From Alphaproteobacteria bacterium (lineage in GTDB: Bacteria > Pseudomonadota > Alphaproteobacteria > SMXS01), in contig WGNW01000018.1 in the NCBI GenBank assembly GCA_016124315.1, positions 1 through 64,000 of the forward strand: a DNA stretch of 64,000 nucleotides. Direction: 5' to 3'. How positions within the stretch are numbered: the first letter of the stretch is position 1; the number at the start of each line of letters is the position of its first letter. The notes under the pieces were generated by a model. It was not told where the DNA came from. It searched no databases and was given only the letters and a program-made list of their open reading frames with translations. Shown here piece after piece: positions 22,428 to 31,895 of the stretch. The position numbers and the translations under genes were made by a program.

Positions 22428-24329
22428 ATGCTCAGCGCGCTACGCAAAGCCGCCAACAACTGGTACATCAAGGCGCTGCTTGCCCTGCTGGTGGCGGCCT
22501 TCATGCTCTGGGGCGTGCAGTCGGCGCATCTCAGCGGCCCCTCGACGGTGGCCAAGGTCGGCGACGTCCGGGTGACGCCCGATGAATACATGCGGGCCTT
22601 CAACATCGAACTGGATTCCCGTTCGCGCGAGGCCGACAAGGCCTACACCGCCGACCAGGCGGTCAAGGACGGGGTCGACAACCTGGTGCTCGAGCGCCTC
22701 GTCACCGGCGCCGCGCTCGACCAGGCCGCCCACGACCTGGGACTGCACGTCTCCGACGACCGCGTCGCCAAGGCCGTCGATGAATACACCGCCTTCCGCG
22801 GCCCCGACGGCCAGTTCGACAAGGCCGTCTATGCCGCCGCGCTGCGCCAGCTCGGCTTCACGCCCACCACCTTCGAGAAGGAGCAGCGCCGGCTGATCCA
22901 GCGCAGCGACCTGCTCAGCACGCTGGGCGCGGGCGCGGTGGTGCCCGAGGCGCTGGTGCAGGCGATCTTCACCTACCTGACGGAAATGCGCTGGGTCCGC
23001 TATTTCGTGGTGCCCGCGGCCGCCGTCGACAAGGTGCCCGAGCCGACCGCCGCGGACCTGAAGCAGTTCTACGACGCCCATCACGATCTCTACACCGTGC
23101 CCGAGCGCCGCTCCTACGACTACCTGACCCTCACCAAGCAGCAGTTGATGGACCGGGTGAACGTCACGGACGATGAGATCAAGCGGGAATACGAGGCGCG
23201 CAAGTCGGATTTCGGCACGCCCGAGAAGCGCGACCTCAAGCAGATCATCGTGCCGACCCAGGACGAGGCACAGAAGCTGAAAAAGCAGATCGACGGCGGC
23301 CTCGCCTTCGACAAGGCCGCCGAGCAGGCCGGCATGTCGAGCGCCGAGGTGACCAATCCGGACGTCGACGAGAAGAAGCTCGCCTATCTGGGCGACGAGG
23401 CCGCCAAGACGGTGTTCTCCCAGCCGCAGGGCAAGGTCAGCGATCCCATCGAGACCAAGCTGGGCTGGGGCCTGTTCCTGACCGAAAAGATCACGCCCGG
23501 CGAGAGCAAGTCGCTGGACCAGGTGCACGACCAGATCGCCGAGCAGCTGCGCGACAAGGCGGCGACCCAGCAACTCAACGACCTGGCCGAGGACGCCCGC
23601 ACCAAGATCGCCACCGGCGCGACGATCCAGCAGCTGGCCAAGGACATGAAGGTCCAGCTGCATTCCGTGAAGGGCGCCGACCGCGAGGGCCTCGACGCCG
23701 ACGGCAATCCGGTTCCGGAGGTGCCGATGACGAAGCCCTTCCAGAATTCGCTGTTCTCCAAGGAGGAGGGCGAGTTCATCGACCTGGAGGACGACGGCTC
23801 GGGCGGCTACTTCGTGATCCAGCTCAACAAGATCATCCCCGCGGCGCTGCAGCCCTTCGACGCGGTCAAGGAGAAGGTGACCAACGCCTGGATACGCGAC
23901 GCGCGCCGGAACGCCGCCCAGGCCAAGGCGAAGGAGCTGGCCGAGAAGGTGCGCGGCGGCGCCTCCATGGCCGAGGCCGCGGTGGACGCGGGCGCGACCC
24001 TCAGCACCACCCCGCCGTTCAGCCGGTCGAGCCGCCAGATCCCCAACATGTTCTCGCAGGACCTGCTGGTCGACCTGTTCGACGCCAGGAAGGACCAGGT
24101 GCTCACCGGCCCGGCCGCCGGCGGCGACGCCTACGTGGTCGCGCAGATCTCCGACACCAAGGCCCTGCCCGTCGATCCGACGGACCGCGACTACCGCTCG
24201 ACCCGCGACCTGATCGACAAGAGCATGAAGAACGACATCTACGCCCAGTACCAGACCTACCTGTTCAACAAGCACTCGGTGACGCGCAACCAGAGCCTCG
24301 TCAACGACCTGGTCGACCGGCTGCGGTGA
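22428..24329 (+). CDS. ppiD: PpiD/SurA-type peptidyl-prolyl isomerase, membrane-anchored
   Basis: 633 aa. One N-terminal membrane anchor (about residues 14-32, WYIKALLALLVAAFMLWGVQ) leaves the rest in the periplasm. A SurA_N-like chaperone region with YMRAFNIELDSRSREADKAY comes next, followed by a parvulin-like isomerase domain around residues 255-365 (PEKRDLKQIIVPTQDEAQKL, ETKLGWGLFLTEKI). PpiD assists folding of outer-membrane proteins leaving the Sec channel. The gene is located between tpiA and trpE, as in many alphaproteobacteria. The trpE start follows 43 nt after its stop, so the two are probably co-transcribed. Confidence 0.92.
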   Translation: MLSALRKAANNWYIKALLALLVAAFMLWGVQSAHLSGPSTVAKVGDVRVTPDEYMRAFNIELDSRSREADKAYTADQAVKDGVDNLVLERLVTGAALDQAAHDLGLHVSDDRVAKAVDEYTAFRGPDGQFDKAVYAAALRQLGFTPTTFEKEQRRLIQRSDLLSTLGAGAVVPEALVQAIFTYLTEMRWVRYFVVPAAAVDKVPEPTAADLKQFYDAHHDLYTVPERRSYDYLTLTKQQLMDRVNVTDDEIKREYEARKSDFGTPEKRDLKQIIVPTQDEAQKLKKQIDGGLAFDKAAEQAGMSSAEVTNPDVDEKKLAYLGDEAAKTVFSQPQGKVSDPIETKLGWGLFLTEKITPGESKSLDQVHDQIAEQLRDKAATQQLNDLAEDARTKIATGATIQQLAKDMKVQLHSVKGADREGLDADGNPVPEVPMTKPFQNSLFSKEEGEFIDLEDDGSGGYFVIQLNKIIPAALQPFDAVKEKVTNAWIRDARRNAAQAKAKELAEKVRGGASMAEAAVDAGATLSTTPPFSRSSRQIPNMFSQDLLVDLFDARKDQVLTGPAAGGDAYVVAQISDTKALPVDPTDRDYRSTRDLIDKSMKNDIYAQYQTYLFNKHSVTRNQSLVNDLVDRLR

Positions 24330-24344
24330 CGGAGGCGGTGCGAC

Positions 24345-24419
24345 ATGGACTCGCTGGATCGATGGTGCGCCAATGACCGACTTTTCGCCGGGACAGAGCG
24401 CGTTCGAGGCCGCCTATAG
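24345..24419 (+). other. Short overlapping reading frame with a good ribosome site, before trpE
   Basis: A 24-codon frame (MDSLDRWCANDRLFAGTERV and four more residues) starts 9 nt after a GGAGG and ends 47 nt inside trpE in another frame. It contains one Trp codon at position 7. The trpE ATG at 24373 itself has no comparable ribosome site. The frame may be a coupling leader peptide or chance; one Trp codon is too few for classical attenuation. Confidence 0.3.
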
Positions 24420-25893
24420 GGAGGGCCGGCCGCAGGTCGTCTGGACCACCCTGGTCGCCGACCTGGAGACGCCCGTCTCCGCCTACCTGAAACTCAGCCA
24501 CGGCCGGCGCCACAGCTTCCTGCTGGAATCCGTGGAAGGCGGCGCCATCCGCGGCCGCTATTCCATCATCGGCCTCAGGCCCGACCTGATCTGGCGCTGC
24601 CGCGGCGACCGGGCGGAGGTCAACCGACACGCCCTGACCGAGCCGGACGCCTTCGAGCCCGACGTGCTGCCGCCGCTGCAGTCCATGCGGGCGCTGATCG
24701 CCCAGTCGCTCATCGACATGCCCATCGACCTGCCGCCCATGTCGGCCGGCCTGGTGGGCTACATGGGCTACGACATGGTGCGGTTGATGGAGACGCTGCC
24801 GGCGCCCAATCCCGATCCGCTCGGGCTGCCCGACGGCCTGTTCGTGCGGCCGACGCTGATGGCGGTGTTCGATTCCGTCAAGGACGTGGTGATCCTGGTC
24901 ACGCCGGTGCGGCCACAGGCCGGGGTGAGCGCCGAGGCGGCCTACAGCCGCGCCCAGGACCGGCTGTGGCTCGCCATCGACGCGCTCGACCAGTCGGTGC
25001 CCGCCGCCCACAGCGCCGGCATGGACGTGGGCGCCCTGCCCGAGCCGGTCTCCAACACGCCCACCGAGGACTACCTCGCCATGGTCCGCCGTGCGCAGGA
25101 CTACATCGCCGCCGGCGACATCTTCCAGGTGGTGCTGTCGCAGCGCTTCGGCGTCCCCTTCGACCTGCCGCCGGTCTCGCTCTACCGGGCGCTGCGGCGT
25201 ACCAACCCGTCGCCCTACATGTTCTTCATGGATTTCGACGGCTTCTCGGTGATCGGCTCCAGCCCCGAGATCCTGGTGCGGCTGCGCGGCGGCGAGGTCA
25301 CCATCCGGCCGATCGCCGGCACCCGGCCCCGCGGCGCGACGCCCGAGGAGGACGAGGCGCTGATGCAGAGCCTGCTCGCCGACCCCAAGGAACTTGCCGA
25401 GCACCTGATGCTGCTCGACCTGGGCCGCAACGACGTGGGCCGGGTGGCCAGGGCCGGCACGGTCGAGGTGACCGAGCAGTACACCATCGAACTCTACTCC
25501 CACGTCATGCATATCGTCTCCAACGTGCGCGGCGAGATCGACCCGCGCCACGACGGCATCGACGCGCTGTGCGGCGGCTTCCCGGCCGGCACCGTCTCCG
25601 GCGCGCCCAAGGTGCGCGCCATGGAGATCATCGACGAGCTGGAGAAGGAAAAGCGCGGCATCTATGCGGGCGGCGTCGGCTATTTCTCCGCCGACGGCTC
25701 CATGGACACCGCCATCGTGCTGCGCACGGCCATCGTCAAGGACGGCGTGATGTACGTCCAGGCCGGCGCCGGCATCGTCGCCGACAGCGTGCCCGTGAGC
25801 GAGGACGCCGAATGCCGCGCCAAGGCTCGCGCCCTGATCCGCGCCGCCGAGGAAGCCGTCCGCTACGCCGCCACCCCTGGCCGAGGGCAGTAG
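24373..25893 (+). CDS. trpE: Anthranilate synthase component I
   Basis: 506 aa. The N-terminal part holds the LLES feedback-site motif (HSFLLESVEGGAIRGRYSII), so tryptophan inhibition is expected. The C-terminal chorismate-binding domain has IFQVVLSQRFGVPF, SSPEILVRLRGGEVTIRPIA, GTRPRGATPEED, LLDLGRNDVGRVA, HIVSNVRGEID, GGFPAGTVSGAPKVRAMEII and VQAGAGIVADS. It converts chorismate to anthranilate using ammonia from TrpG. It is separated from trpG by the minus-strand deacetylase gene. A better ribosome site lies before an out-of-frame short ORF than before this ATG. Confidence 0.97.
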   Translation: MTDFSPGQSAFEAAYREGRPQVVWTTLVADLETPVSAYLKLSHGRRHSFLLESVEGGAIRGRYSIIGLRPDLIWRCRGDRAEVNRHALTEPDAFEPDVLPPLQSMRALIAQSLIDMPIDLPPMSAGLVGYMGYDMVRLMETLPAPNPDPLGLPDGLFVRPTLMAVFDSVKDVVILVTPVRPQAGVSAEAAYSRAQDRLWLAIDALDQSVPAAHSAGMDVGALPEPVSNTPTEDYLAMVRRAQDYIAAGDIFQVVLSQRFGVPFDLPPVSLYRALRRTNPSPYMFFMDFDGFSVIGSSPEILVRLRGGEVTIRPIAGTRPRGATPEEDEALMQSLLADPKELAEHLMLLDLGRNDVGRVARAGTVEVTEQYTIELYSHVMHIVSNVRGEIDPRHDGIDALCGGFPAGTVSGAPKVRAMEIIDELEKEKRGIYAGGVGYFSADGSMDTAIVLRTAIVKDGVMYVQAGAGIVADSVPVSEDAECRAKARALIRAAEEAVRYAATPGRGQ

Positions 25894-25914
25894 GGCGGCC
25901 GCCTGCGCCTTCCG

Positions 25915-26937
25915 TTAGTGCGACGCCACCGCCTGGCCGGCCTGGCCGGGTTCCAGCACGGCGGTGATCGGCACCAGGGTCACGCCCCGCAGCGACGGAA
26001 TCCACGACTTGAGCGCGGCGATGGTGGTCGGGTGCGGATGGCCGATGACAACCGCCCTGCCCTTCTCCCGCGCCAGCGCCACGGCCTTCTCCAGCTGGGC
26101 GTGGACGGCGGCGACGTCCTGGACATTGTCGAGGAACACGTCGCGCTGAACGGCCGGCACGCCGTAGCGCGCGGCGGTCGCCGCGCCGAGCGTCTTGGCG
26201 GTGGTCCGGGAATCCAGGAACATCAGGCCGCGGCGGTGCGCGGCGGCCATCACCGCATCCATGCCGGTCCGGTCGGCGGTGAACCTGCTGCCCATGTGAT
26301 TGTTGAAGCCCACATAGCCGTGGATCTTGTCCATGTTCTTGGCGATCCGGTCCTGGAGGACGGCATCGGACAGCTCGGTGGTGAGCGCGTCGGGGCCGGG
26401 GTCCTCCTTGCGGCTCAGCGGTTCCATGGGGAGATGCAGCATCACCTCGTGGCCGGCCCGGCGGGCGTCGTCGACCAGTGCCTGCACGCCGTCGCCGTAG
26501 GGCAGGAAGGACAGCGTCACCGGTCCGGGCAGCGCGATCACCTCGTCCGCCTTTTCCTTGCTCAGCCCGACGTCGTCGATCACCAGGGCGATCACCGGCT
26601 TGCCGGCCGGGACGGAAACCGCCGCCGACGCATAGCGCTTCCAGGCTGGCGCGCCTTCCGGCCCCTCCGACAGCGCCTTGCCGGCGGCGGCGCCCTCCGG
26701 CAGGTCGCCGATCAGCGCGCCGATGGGATCGCTCCCCTTCTGCCGGGCGTCGGCGGACGGTTTGGCGGGGCCGGCCTTGGCGGGTGGCGCGGACGCCGAG
26801 GCGACGGCCGAGGCCGGCTCGGGGCGGTTGAGCAGCGCATAGGCCGCCAGGGCTGCGGCAGCGACGAGGGCGACGGCCGCGATGATCAGCGGCAGGCGGT
26901 TGGTGCGGGAGGAGGTCTTACGGCGCTTGGCGTTCAA
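25915..26937 (-). CDS. Divergent polysaccharide deacetylase (YibQ type)
   Basis: 340 aa. A cytoplasmic basic start is followed by one membrane segment (about residues 15-35, LPLIIAAVALVAAAALAAYA), an Ala/Pro/Lys linker, and a periplasmic domain. That domain contains KPVIALVIDDVGLSKEKADE, GPVTLSFLPYGDGVQ, HEVMLHLPMEP, GYVGFNNHMGSRFTADRTGM and FLDSRTTAKTLGA. This is the divergent polysaccharide deacetylase 2 family; activity is unproven, but the Asp and His of the metal site (IDD, NNHMGS) are kept. It interrupts the trp genes on the opposite strand. Its end is 21 nt from the convergent trpE stop. Confidence 0.85.
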   Translation of the reverse strand: MNAKRRKTSSRTNRLPLIIAAVALVAAAALAAYALLNRPEPASAVASASAPPAKAGPAKPSADARQKGSDPIGALIGDLPEGAAAGKALSEGPEGAPAWKRYASAAVSVPAGKPVIALVIDDVGLSKEKADEVIALPGPVTLSFLPYGDGVQALVDDARRAGHEVMLHLPMEPLSRKEDPGPDALTTELSDAVLQDRIAKNMDKIHGYVGFNNHMGSRFTADRTGMDAVMAAAHRRGLMFLDSRTTAKTLGAATAARYGVPAVQRDVFLDNVQDVAAVHAQLEKAVALAREKGRAVVIGHPHPTTIAALKSWIPSLRGVTLVPITAVLEPGQAGQAVASH

Positions 26938-26994
26938 GGATCACCTGGATGGACGGGCCGCGGCGCGGCATGGACGGGAACGGGCATGTTTTGC

Positions 26995-27024
26995 CTGACA
27001 TCGGCGCCCCCTATCGCCTATATA
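26995..27024 (+). promoter_or_regulatory. Probable promoter of trpG-trpD-trpC
   Basis: CTGACA (26995-27000) and TATATA (27019-27024) lie 18 nt apart, about 30 nt before the trpG start, within the 116 bp divergent gap. The -35 matches TTGACA at 5 of 6 positions. Confidence 0.45.
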
Positions 27025-27053
27025 TGCGCGGACTCATGAGGAATCGACGGTCG

Positions 27054-27638
27054 ATGTTCGTCCTGATCGACAACTACGACAGCTTTACCTACAACCTGTT
27101 CCACTATCTGGCGGAACTGGGAGCCGACGTGGCCGTCCACCGCAACGACCAGATCGCGGTGGGCGAGCTGATCGACATGCGGCCCGAGGGCATCATCCTG
27201 TCGCCCGGCCCGTGCACGCCCAACGAGGCGGGCATCTGCCTCGACCTGATCACCGCCGCCGCCGGCAAGCTACCGATCCTCGGCGTCTGCCTCGGCCATC
27301 AGGCCATCGCCCAGGCGTTCGGCGGCCGGGTGATCCGCGCGCCCCAGCTGATGCACGGCAAGGTCAGCGAGATCGTCAACACCGGCAAGGGCATCTTCCG
27401 GGGCCTGCCGCCCCGCTTCCGCGCCACCCGCTACCACTCGCTGATCGCCGAGCGGGAGAGCCTGCCCGACTGCCTGGAGATCACCGCCGAGACCGACGAC
27501 GGCCTGATCATGGGCCTGGAGCACCGGCAGTTCGAGATCCACGGTGTCCAGTTCCACCCGGAAAGCATCGAGTCCGAGCACGGCCACGCCCTGCTGCGCA
27601 ACTTCATCGACAGGGCGCGCACCCGCGACGCGGCCTGA
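27054..27638 (+). CDS. trpG: Anthranilate synthase component II (glutamine amidotransferase)
   Basis: 194 aa. It starts [20 protein letters not shown]. The nucleophile Cys is in [15 protein letters not shown], the His/Glu pair in [16 protein letters not shown], and [12 protein letters not shown] is the oxyanion region. It supplies ammonia to TrpE, and may also serve PabB if present elsewhere. The start was chosen at the family N-terminus; an upstream in-frame ATG at 26949 would cover the promoter. The stop overlaps the trpD start (TGATG). Confidence 0.96.
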   Translation: MFVLIDNYDSFTYNLFHYLAELGADVAVHRNDQIAVGELIDMRPEGIILSPGPCTPNEAGICLDLITAAAGKLPILGVCLGHQAIAQAFGGRVIRAPQLMHGKVSEIVNTGKGIFRGLPPRFRATRYHSLIAERESLPDCLEITAETDDGLIMGLEHRQFEIHGVQFHPESIESEHGHALLRNFIDRARTRDAA

Positions 27639-28654
27639 TGTCGGGGATCAAGCCGTTCATCGCCAAGGTCGCCACCGGGGCGAGCCTCACCGAGGACGAG
27701 GCCGAGGCCGTCTTCCAGGCGATGATGGAGGGCGCGGCGACGCCTGCACAGATGGGCGGCCTGCTGATGGCCATGCGGGTGCGCGGCGAGACCGTGGCCG
27801 AGATCACCGGCGGCGCCCGCGCCATGCGCGCCAAGGCGCTGCGTGTGACCGCACCGCCCGGCGCCATCGACACCTGCGGCACCGGCGGCGACGGCAGCGG
27901 CAGCTTCAACATCTCGACCGCCGTCGCGCTGGTGGTCGCCTCGCTCGGCGTGCCGGTGGCCAAGCACGGCAACCGCGCCCTGTCGTCCCGCTCCGGCTCG
28001 GCCGAGGTGCTGCACCAGCTCGGCGTGAACATCGAGGCGGACCTGTCCGTGCTGGAGCGCTGCCTCAAGGAGGCGAACATCGCCTTCCTGATGGCGCCGC
28101 GGCACCATTCGGCGATGCGCCATGTCGGGCCGGTGCGCGTCGAGCTGGGCACGAGAACGCTGTTCAACCTGCTGGGCCCGCTGGCCAATCCGGCAGGCGC
28201 CGACCGCCAGCTGCTGGGCGTGTTCGACGCCCGCTGGATCCGTCCCATGGCCGAGGTGCTGCGCAACCTGGGCTCGCGCCGGGTCTGGGTGGTGCACGGC
28301 GAGGACGGGCTGGACGAGATCACCACCACCGCCGCCACCCGCGTCGCCGAACTCAGGGACGGCACGATCCGCGAGTTCATCCTGACGCCGGAGGAGGCAG
28401 GCTTGCGCCGCGCCGATCCGGCCGAGTTGAAGGGCGGCGACCCGGCCCATAACGCGGCCGCCCTGCGCGCCCTGCTGGACGGCGCCCAGGGCGCCTACCG
28501 GGACATCGTGCTGCTCAACAGCGCCGCCGCGCTGCTGGTCGCGGGGCGGGCCGACGACCTGCGCGGCGGGCTCGCCCTCGCCGCTCGGGCCTTGGACTCC
28601 GGCGCCGCCCGCGCCACACTGGAGAAACTCGCAATGCTGTCCCACGGCCGATGA
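27638..28654 (+). CDS. trpD: Anthranilate phosphoribosyltransferase
   Basis: 338 aa. The PRPP-binding loop is [20 protein letters not shown]. Further marks are [40 protein letters not shown] and [15 protein letters not shown]. It joins anthranilate to PRPP in the second step of tryptophan synthesis. The start [14 protein letters not shown] overlaps the trpG stop by 1 nt, and its own stop overlaps the trpC start by 4 nt. A longer frame upstream is a different reading of trpG and was rejected. Confidence 0.97.
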   Translation: MSGIKPFIAKVATGASLTEDEAEAVFQAMMEGAATPAQMGGLLMAMRVRGETVAEITGGARAMRAKALRVTAPPGAIDTCGTGGDGSGSFNISTAVALVVASLGVPVAKHGNRALSSRSGSAEVLHQLGVNIEADLSVLERCLKEANIAFLMAPRHHSAMRHVGPVRVELGTRTLFNLLGPLANPAGADRQLLGVFDARWIRPMAEVLRNLGSRRVWVVHGEDGLDEITTTAATRVAELRDGTIREFILTPEEAGLRRADPAELKGGDPAHNAAALRALLDGAQGAYRDIVLLNSAAALLVAGRADDLRGGLALAARALDSGAARATLEKLAMLSHGR

Positions 28655-29445
28655 CCGATGTCCTCGCCAAAATCTGCGCCGACAAGCGCGCCCATGTCGC
28701 CCGCCGCAAGGCCGAACGGCCGCCTTCGGCCGTGGAGGCCGACGCGCGCGACGCCTCGCCGGTGCGGGGCTTTACCGCCAGCCTGCGCAGCATGGCCGAC
28801 GCCGGCCGCTTCGGGCTGATCGCCGAGATCAAGAAGGCCAGCCCCTCCAAGGGCCTGATCCGCCCCGACTTCGATCCGCCGGCCCTCGCCCGCGCCTACG
28901 AGGCGGGCGGCGCCACCTGCCTGTCGGTGCTCACCGACGAGCCGTACTTCCAGGGCCGCGACTCCTATCTGGCAGCCGCCCGCGAGGCCTGCTCCCTGCC
29001 GGTGCTGCGCAAGGACTTCATGCTCGATCCCTACCAGGTGGCCGAGGCGCGGGCGCTGGGCGCCGACTGCATCCTGCTGATCATGGCCGCGCTGGAGGAC
29101 AGCCAGGCGCTGGAACTGGCGGCTTGCGCCGCCCGCTGGGGGATGGACGTGCTGGCCGAGGTGCACGACGCCGCGGAACTGGACCGTGCGCTCGATCTCG
29201 ACGTGCCGCTCATCGGCATCAACAACCGCAACCTCAAGACGCTTACCGTCGACCTGCAGACATCACGGGATCTGGCGCCGCGCGTCCCCATCGACCGGCT
29301 GGTGGTGGGCGAGAGCGGCATTTACAGCCACCATGAGCTTCTCGATCTAAAGCACTACAACATATCCTGTTTCCTCGTTGGCGAATCGCTCATGCGGCAG
29401 CCGGACGTGGAACGGGCGACAGCCGTGCTGCTGGGGGCCGACTGA
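28651..29445 (+). CDS. trpC: Indole-3-glycerol phosphate synthase
   Basis: 264 aa TIM-barrel enzyme. Marks are [20 protein letters not shown] (catalytic Glu and Lys), [72 protein letters not shown] and [12 protein letters not shown]. It closes the ring to give indole-3-glycerol phosphate. It is fused to neither trpF nor trpD. The start overlaps trpD (ATGA) and the stop overlaps moaC (TGATG), so molybdenum cofactor genes are translationally coupled to the trp genes here. Confidence 0.97.
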   Translation: MTDVLAKICADKRAHVARRKAERPPSAVEADARDASPVRGFTASLRSMADAGRFGLIAEIKKASPSKGLIRPDFDPPALARAYEAGGATCLSVLTDEPYFQGRDSYLAAAREACSLPVLRKDFMLDPYQVAEARALGADCILLIMAALEDSQALELAACAARWGMDVLAEVHDAAELDRALDLDVPLIGINNRNLKTLTVDLQTSRDLAPRVPIDRLVVGESGIYSHHELLDLKHYNISCFLVGESLMRQPDVERATAVLLGAD

Positions 29446-29921
29446 TGGCGGACTTCACCCACTTCGACCGCGAGGGCAACGCCGTCATGGTCGACGTGTC
29501 GGAGAAGGCCGTCACCGAGCGGGTGGCGGTCCCCCGCGGACGGGTGTTCATGAAGCCCGCGGCCCTGGCGACGATCGCCAACGGCGGCCACAAGAAGGGC
29601 GACGTGCTCTCGGTGGCCCAACTCGCCGGCATCATGGCGGCCAAGCGCACCGGCGAGCTCATCCCGCTGTGCCATCCCCTGCCGCTCGACAAGGTCACCG
29701 TCTCGCTGTCCTGCAACGCGGCGGACAGCGCCGTCGACATCGAGGCGACGGTCAAGGTTACCGCCCGTACTGGCGTGGAAATGGAAGCGATGACAGCGGT
29801 TTCCGTGGCAGCGCTCACCGTCTACGACATGTGCAAGGCGGTCGACCGCGGCATGCGCATCGGTGACATCCGACTGGTCCGCAAGTCCGGCGGCAAGTCG
29901 GGCACCTTCGAGGCGGACTGA
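29445..29921 (+). CDS. moaC: Cyclic pyranopterin monophosphate synthase MoaC
   Basis: 158 aa. Family marks are [40 protein letters not shown] with catalytic His and Lys residues, and [20 protein letters not shown] plus [10 protein letters not shown]. With MoaA it turns GTP into cyclic pyranopterin monophosphate, the first intermediate of molybdenum cofactor. It is coupled to trpC by a 1 nt overlap and to moeA by a 1 nt gap. MoaA is not in the window. Confidence 0.97.
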   Translation: MADFTHFDREGNAVMVDVSEKAVTERVAVPRGRVFMKPAALATIANGGHKKGDVLSVAQLAGIMAAKRTGELIPLCHPLPLDKVTVSLSCNAADSAVDIEATVKVTARTGVEMEAMTAVSVAALTVYDMCKAVDRGMRIGDIRLVRKSGGKSGTFEAD

Positions 29922-29922
29922 C

Positions 29923-31122
29923 ATGATCTCGGTGGAGGAAGCGGTCGAGCGGATCACCGGCGCCTGCCGGCTGATGCCGCCGGAGAGCGTCGCCCTGCCC
30001 GAGGCGCATGGCCGGGTGCTGGCGTCGGACGCGGTCTCGAGGCGCACCCAGCCGCCGGCCGACGTCTCAGCCATGGACGGCTACGCCGTGCGCGCCGCCG
30101 ATACCGACAGCGTGCCGGCGACTCTCGCGGTGGTCGGTCACGCGCCGGCCGGCGGCGCCTTCGACGGCACGGTCGGACCGGGTCAGGCGGCGCGCATCTT
30201 CACCGGCGGCCCCGTGCCCGCGGGTGCAGACGCCGTCGTCCTGCAGGAGGATACCCAGGCGGAGGGCGACCGGGTAACGGTGCGCGAGACCGCCCGCGCC
30301 GGGCAGCACGTCCGGCGCGCCGGCATCGACTTCGCCGAAGGCGACACGCTGCTGAAGGCGGGCGAGCGCCTCACCGCGCCCATGCTGGGCCTGCTGGCGG
30401 CCATGGACCGGCCCTGGGTCGACGTCCGCCGCCGACCGCGCGTCGCCATCCTGGCGACCGGCAACGAGCTGGTCCGCCCGGGCGAGCCCGTCGGCCCCAA
30501 CCAGATTGTCAGTTCCAACTCGATCGCCGTGAAGGCGCTGGTGGAGCGGTACGGCGGCGTCGGCGTCGACCTGGGCATCGCCCGCGACGACGCGGCGTCG
30601 CTGCGCGCCCTGGCCGAGGGCGCCCGGGGCGCCGACGTGCTCGTCACTATCGGCGGTGCCTCGGTGGGCGACCACGACCTGGTCAAGCGGGTGCTGGGCG
30701 ACGCCGGGCTGGAAATCGACTTCTGGAAGATCGCCGTGCGGCCGGGCAAGCCGCTGATCTTCGGCCGGCTGGGCGACGCCCTGATGCTGGGTCTGCCCGG
30801 CAATCCGGTCTCGGCGATGGTCTGCGCCCTGCTGTTCCTCGTGCCGGCGCTGCGCCGCATGCAGGGCATCGAGCCCGTCGAGCTGCCGCGCGCGACGGCG
30901 GTGCTGGGCCGCGACCTGCCCGCCAACCGGGAGCGCCGCGACTTCATGCGGGCAGCCCTGGAACGGCGGGACGGACGGCTGGTCGCGACGCCCTTCGCGT
31001 CCCAGGACAGCTCGGTCATCTCGCTGTTCGCCACCGCCGGGGCTCTGGTGATCCGGCCGCCCCACGCGCCTGCCGCGACAGCCGGGGACACGGTCGAAAT
31101 ACTGCCGATGACAGAGCTCTAG
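29923..31122 (+). CDS. moeA: Molybdopterin molybdenumtransferase MoeA
   Basis: 399 aa. It shows the N-terminal ISVEEAVERITGACRLMPPE, DVSAMDGYAVRAADTDSVPA, IFTGGPVPAGADAVVLQEDT and the MPT-binding central domain with ILATGNELVRPGEPVGPNQI, TIGGASVGDHDLVK and MLGLPGNPVSAMVCALLF. A C-terminal beta domain is also present. It inserts molybdate into adenylated molybdopterin. The start was chosen at MISVEEAVER, 1 nt after the moaC stop; an earlier ATG at 29863 lies within moaC. lexA follows after 74 bp with its own promoter. Confidence 0.96.
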   Translation: MISVEEAVERITGACRLMPPESVALPEAHGRVLASDAVSRRTQPPADVSAMDGYAVRAADTDSVPATLAVVGHAPAGGAFDGTVGPGQAARIFTGGPVPAGADAVVLQEDTQAEGDRVTVRETARAGQHVRRAGIDFAEGDTLLKAGERLTAPMLGLLAAMDRPWVDVRRRPRVAILATGNELVRPGEPVGPNQIVSSNSIAVKALVERYGGVGVDLGIARDDAASLRALAEGARGADVLVTIGGASVGDHDLVKRVLGDAGLEIDFWKIAVRPGKPLIFGRLGDALMLGLPGNPVSAMVCALLFLVPALRRMQGIEPVELPRATAVLGRDLPANRERRDFMRAALERRDGRLVATPFASQDSSVISLFATAGALVIRPPHAPAATAGDTVEILPMTEL

Positions 31123-31134
31123 CGCGGATTCGTC

Positions 31135-31163
31135 TTGACCCGCATCAAGAACTAAAATAGAAC
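31135..31163 (+). promoter_or_regulatory. lexA promoter with SOS box
   Basis: GAAC-N7-GAAC at 31149-31163 is, on the other strand, the alphaproteobacterial LexA site GTTC-N7-GTTC. It overlaps a likely promoter: TTGACC at 31135-31140, a 17 nt spacer, and TAGAAC at 31158-31163. It lies about 34 bp before the lexA start, as expected for autorepression. Confidence 0.8.
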
Positions 31164-31196
31164 ATTTGAGCATTATTTGTTCCCCTGGGAGGCACA

Positions 31197-31895
31197 ATGC
31201 TCACGCGCAAGCAGCACGAACTTCTGACCTTCATCCACGAGCGCCTCGAGGCCACCGGCATCTCGCCGTCCTTTGAGGAAATGAAGGAGGCGCTCGATCT
31301 GCGGTCGAAGTCGGGCATCCACCGGCTGATCACGGCGCTCGAGGAGCGCGGCTTCATCCGCCGCCTGCCCCACCGCGCCCGGGCGCTGGAAGTGCTGCGG
31401 CTGCCCGAGGCCAAGGCGCCTGCCCGCGGCCGGCGGGAGCGCACCAACGTCATCGAGCCCAACTTCAAGCGGCGGCCCGAGGGCCTCGCCGGCGCGGTCG
31501 GCGGCGCCGACGGCGTGGTGGAGATGCCGCTCTGGGGCCGGATCGCCGCCGGCACGCCCATCGAGGCGCTGCAGAACCACGACCGGACGGTGGGCTTTCC
31601 CGCCGGCATGCTGAGCGCCCGCGAGCACTACGCGCTCGAAGTGGCGGGCGATTCCATGATCGAGGCCGGCATCCTCGACGGCGATACCGTGATCGTCGAG
31701 CGCTGCGACACGGCGGACAATGGCGCCATCGTCGTCGCGCTGGTGGACGATCAGGAGGCCACCCTCAAGAAGCTGCGGCGCAAGGGCGCCTCCATCGCCC
31801 TCGAGGCGGCCAATCCCGCCTACGAGACGCGCATCTTCGGCCCCGACCGGGTCAAGATCCAGGGCCGTCTCGTCGGCCTGCTGCGACGCTACTGA
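31197..31895 (+). CDS. lexA: SOS response repressor LexA
   Basis: 232 aa. The N-terminal winged helix reads [20 protein letters not shown] followed by [20 protein letters not shown]. The Ala-Gly self-cleavage site lies in [11 protein letters not shown], the nucleophile Ser in [15 protein letters not shown], and the Lys in [11 protein letters not shown]. It represses DNA-damage genes until RecA filaments trigger cleavage. A GTTC-N7-GTTC box sits in its promoter. Its length matches alphaproteobacterial LexA. The last 44 nt overlap the convergent comEC end. Confidence 0.98.
   Translation: MLTRKQHELLTFIHERLEATGISPSFEEMKEALDLRSKSGIHRLITALEERGFIRRLPHRARALEVLRLPEAKAPARGRRERTNVIEPNFKRRPEGLAGAVGGADGVVEMPLWGRIAAGTPIEALQNHDRTVGFPAGMLSAREHYALEVAGDSMIEAGILDGDTVIVERCDTADNGAIVVALVDDQEATLKKLRRKGASIALEAANPAYETRIFGPDRVKIQGRLVGLLRRY

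Noticed and set aside
24330-24372. A classical trp attenuator before trpE
   Set aside because: The short leader has a single Trp codon and I see no terminator/antiterminator pair with a T run.
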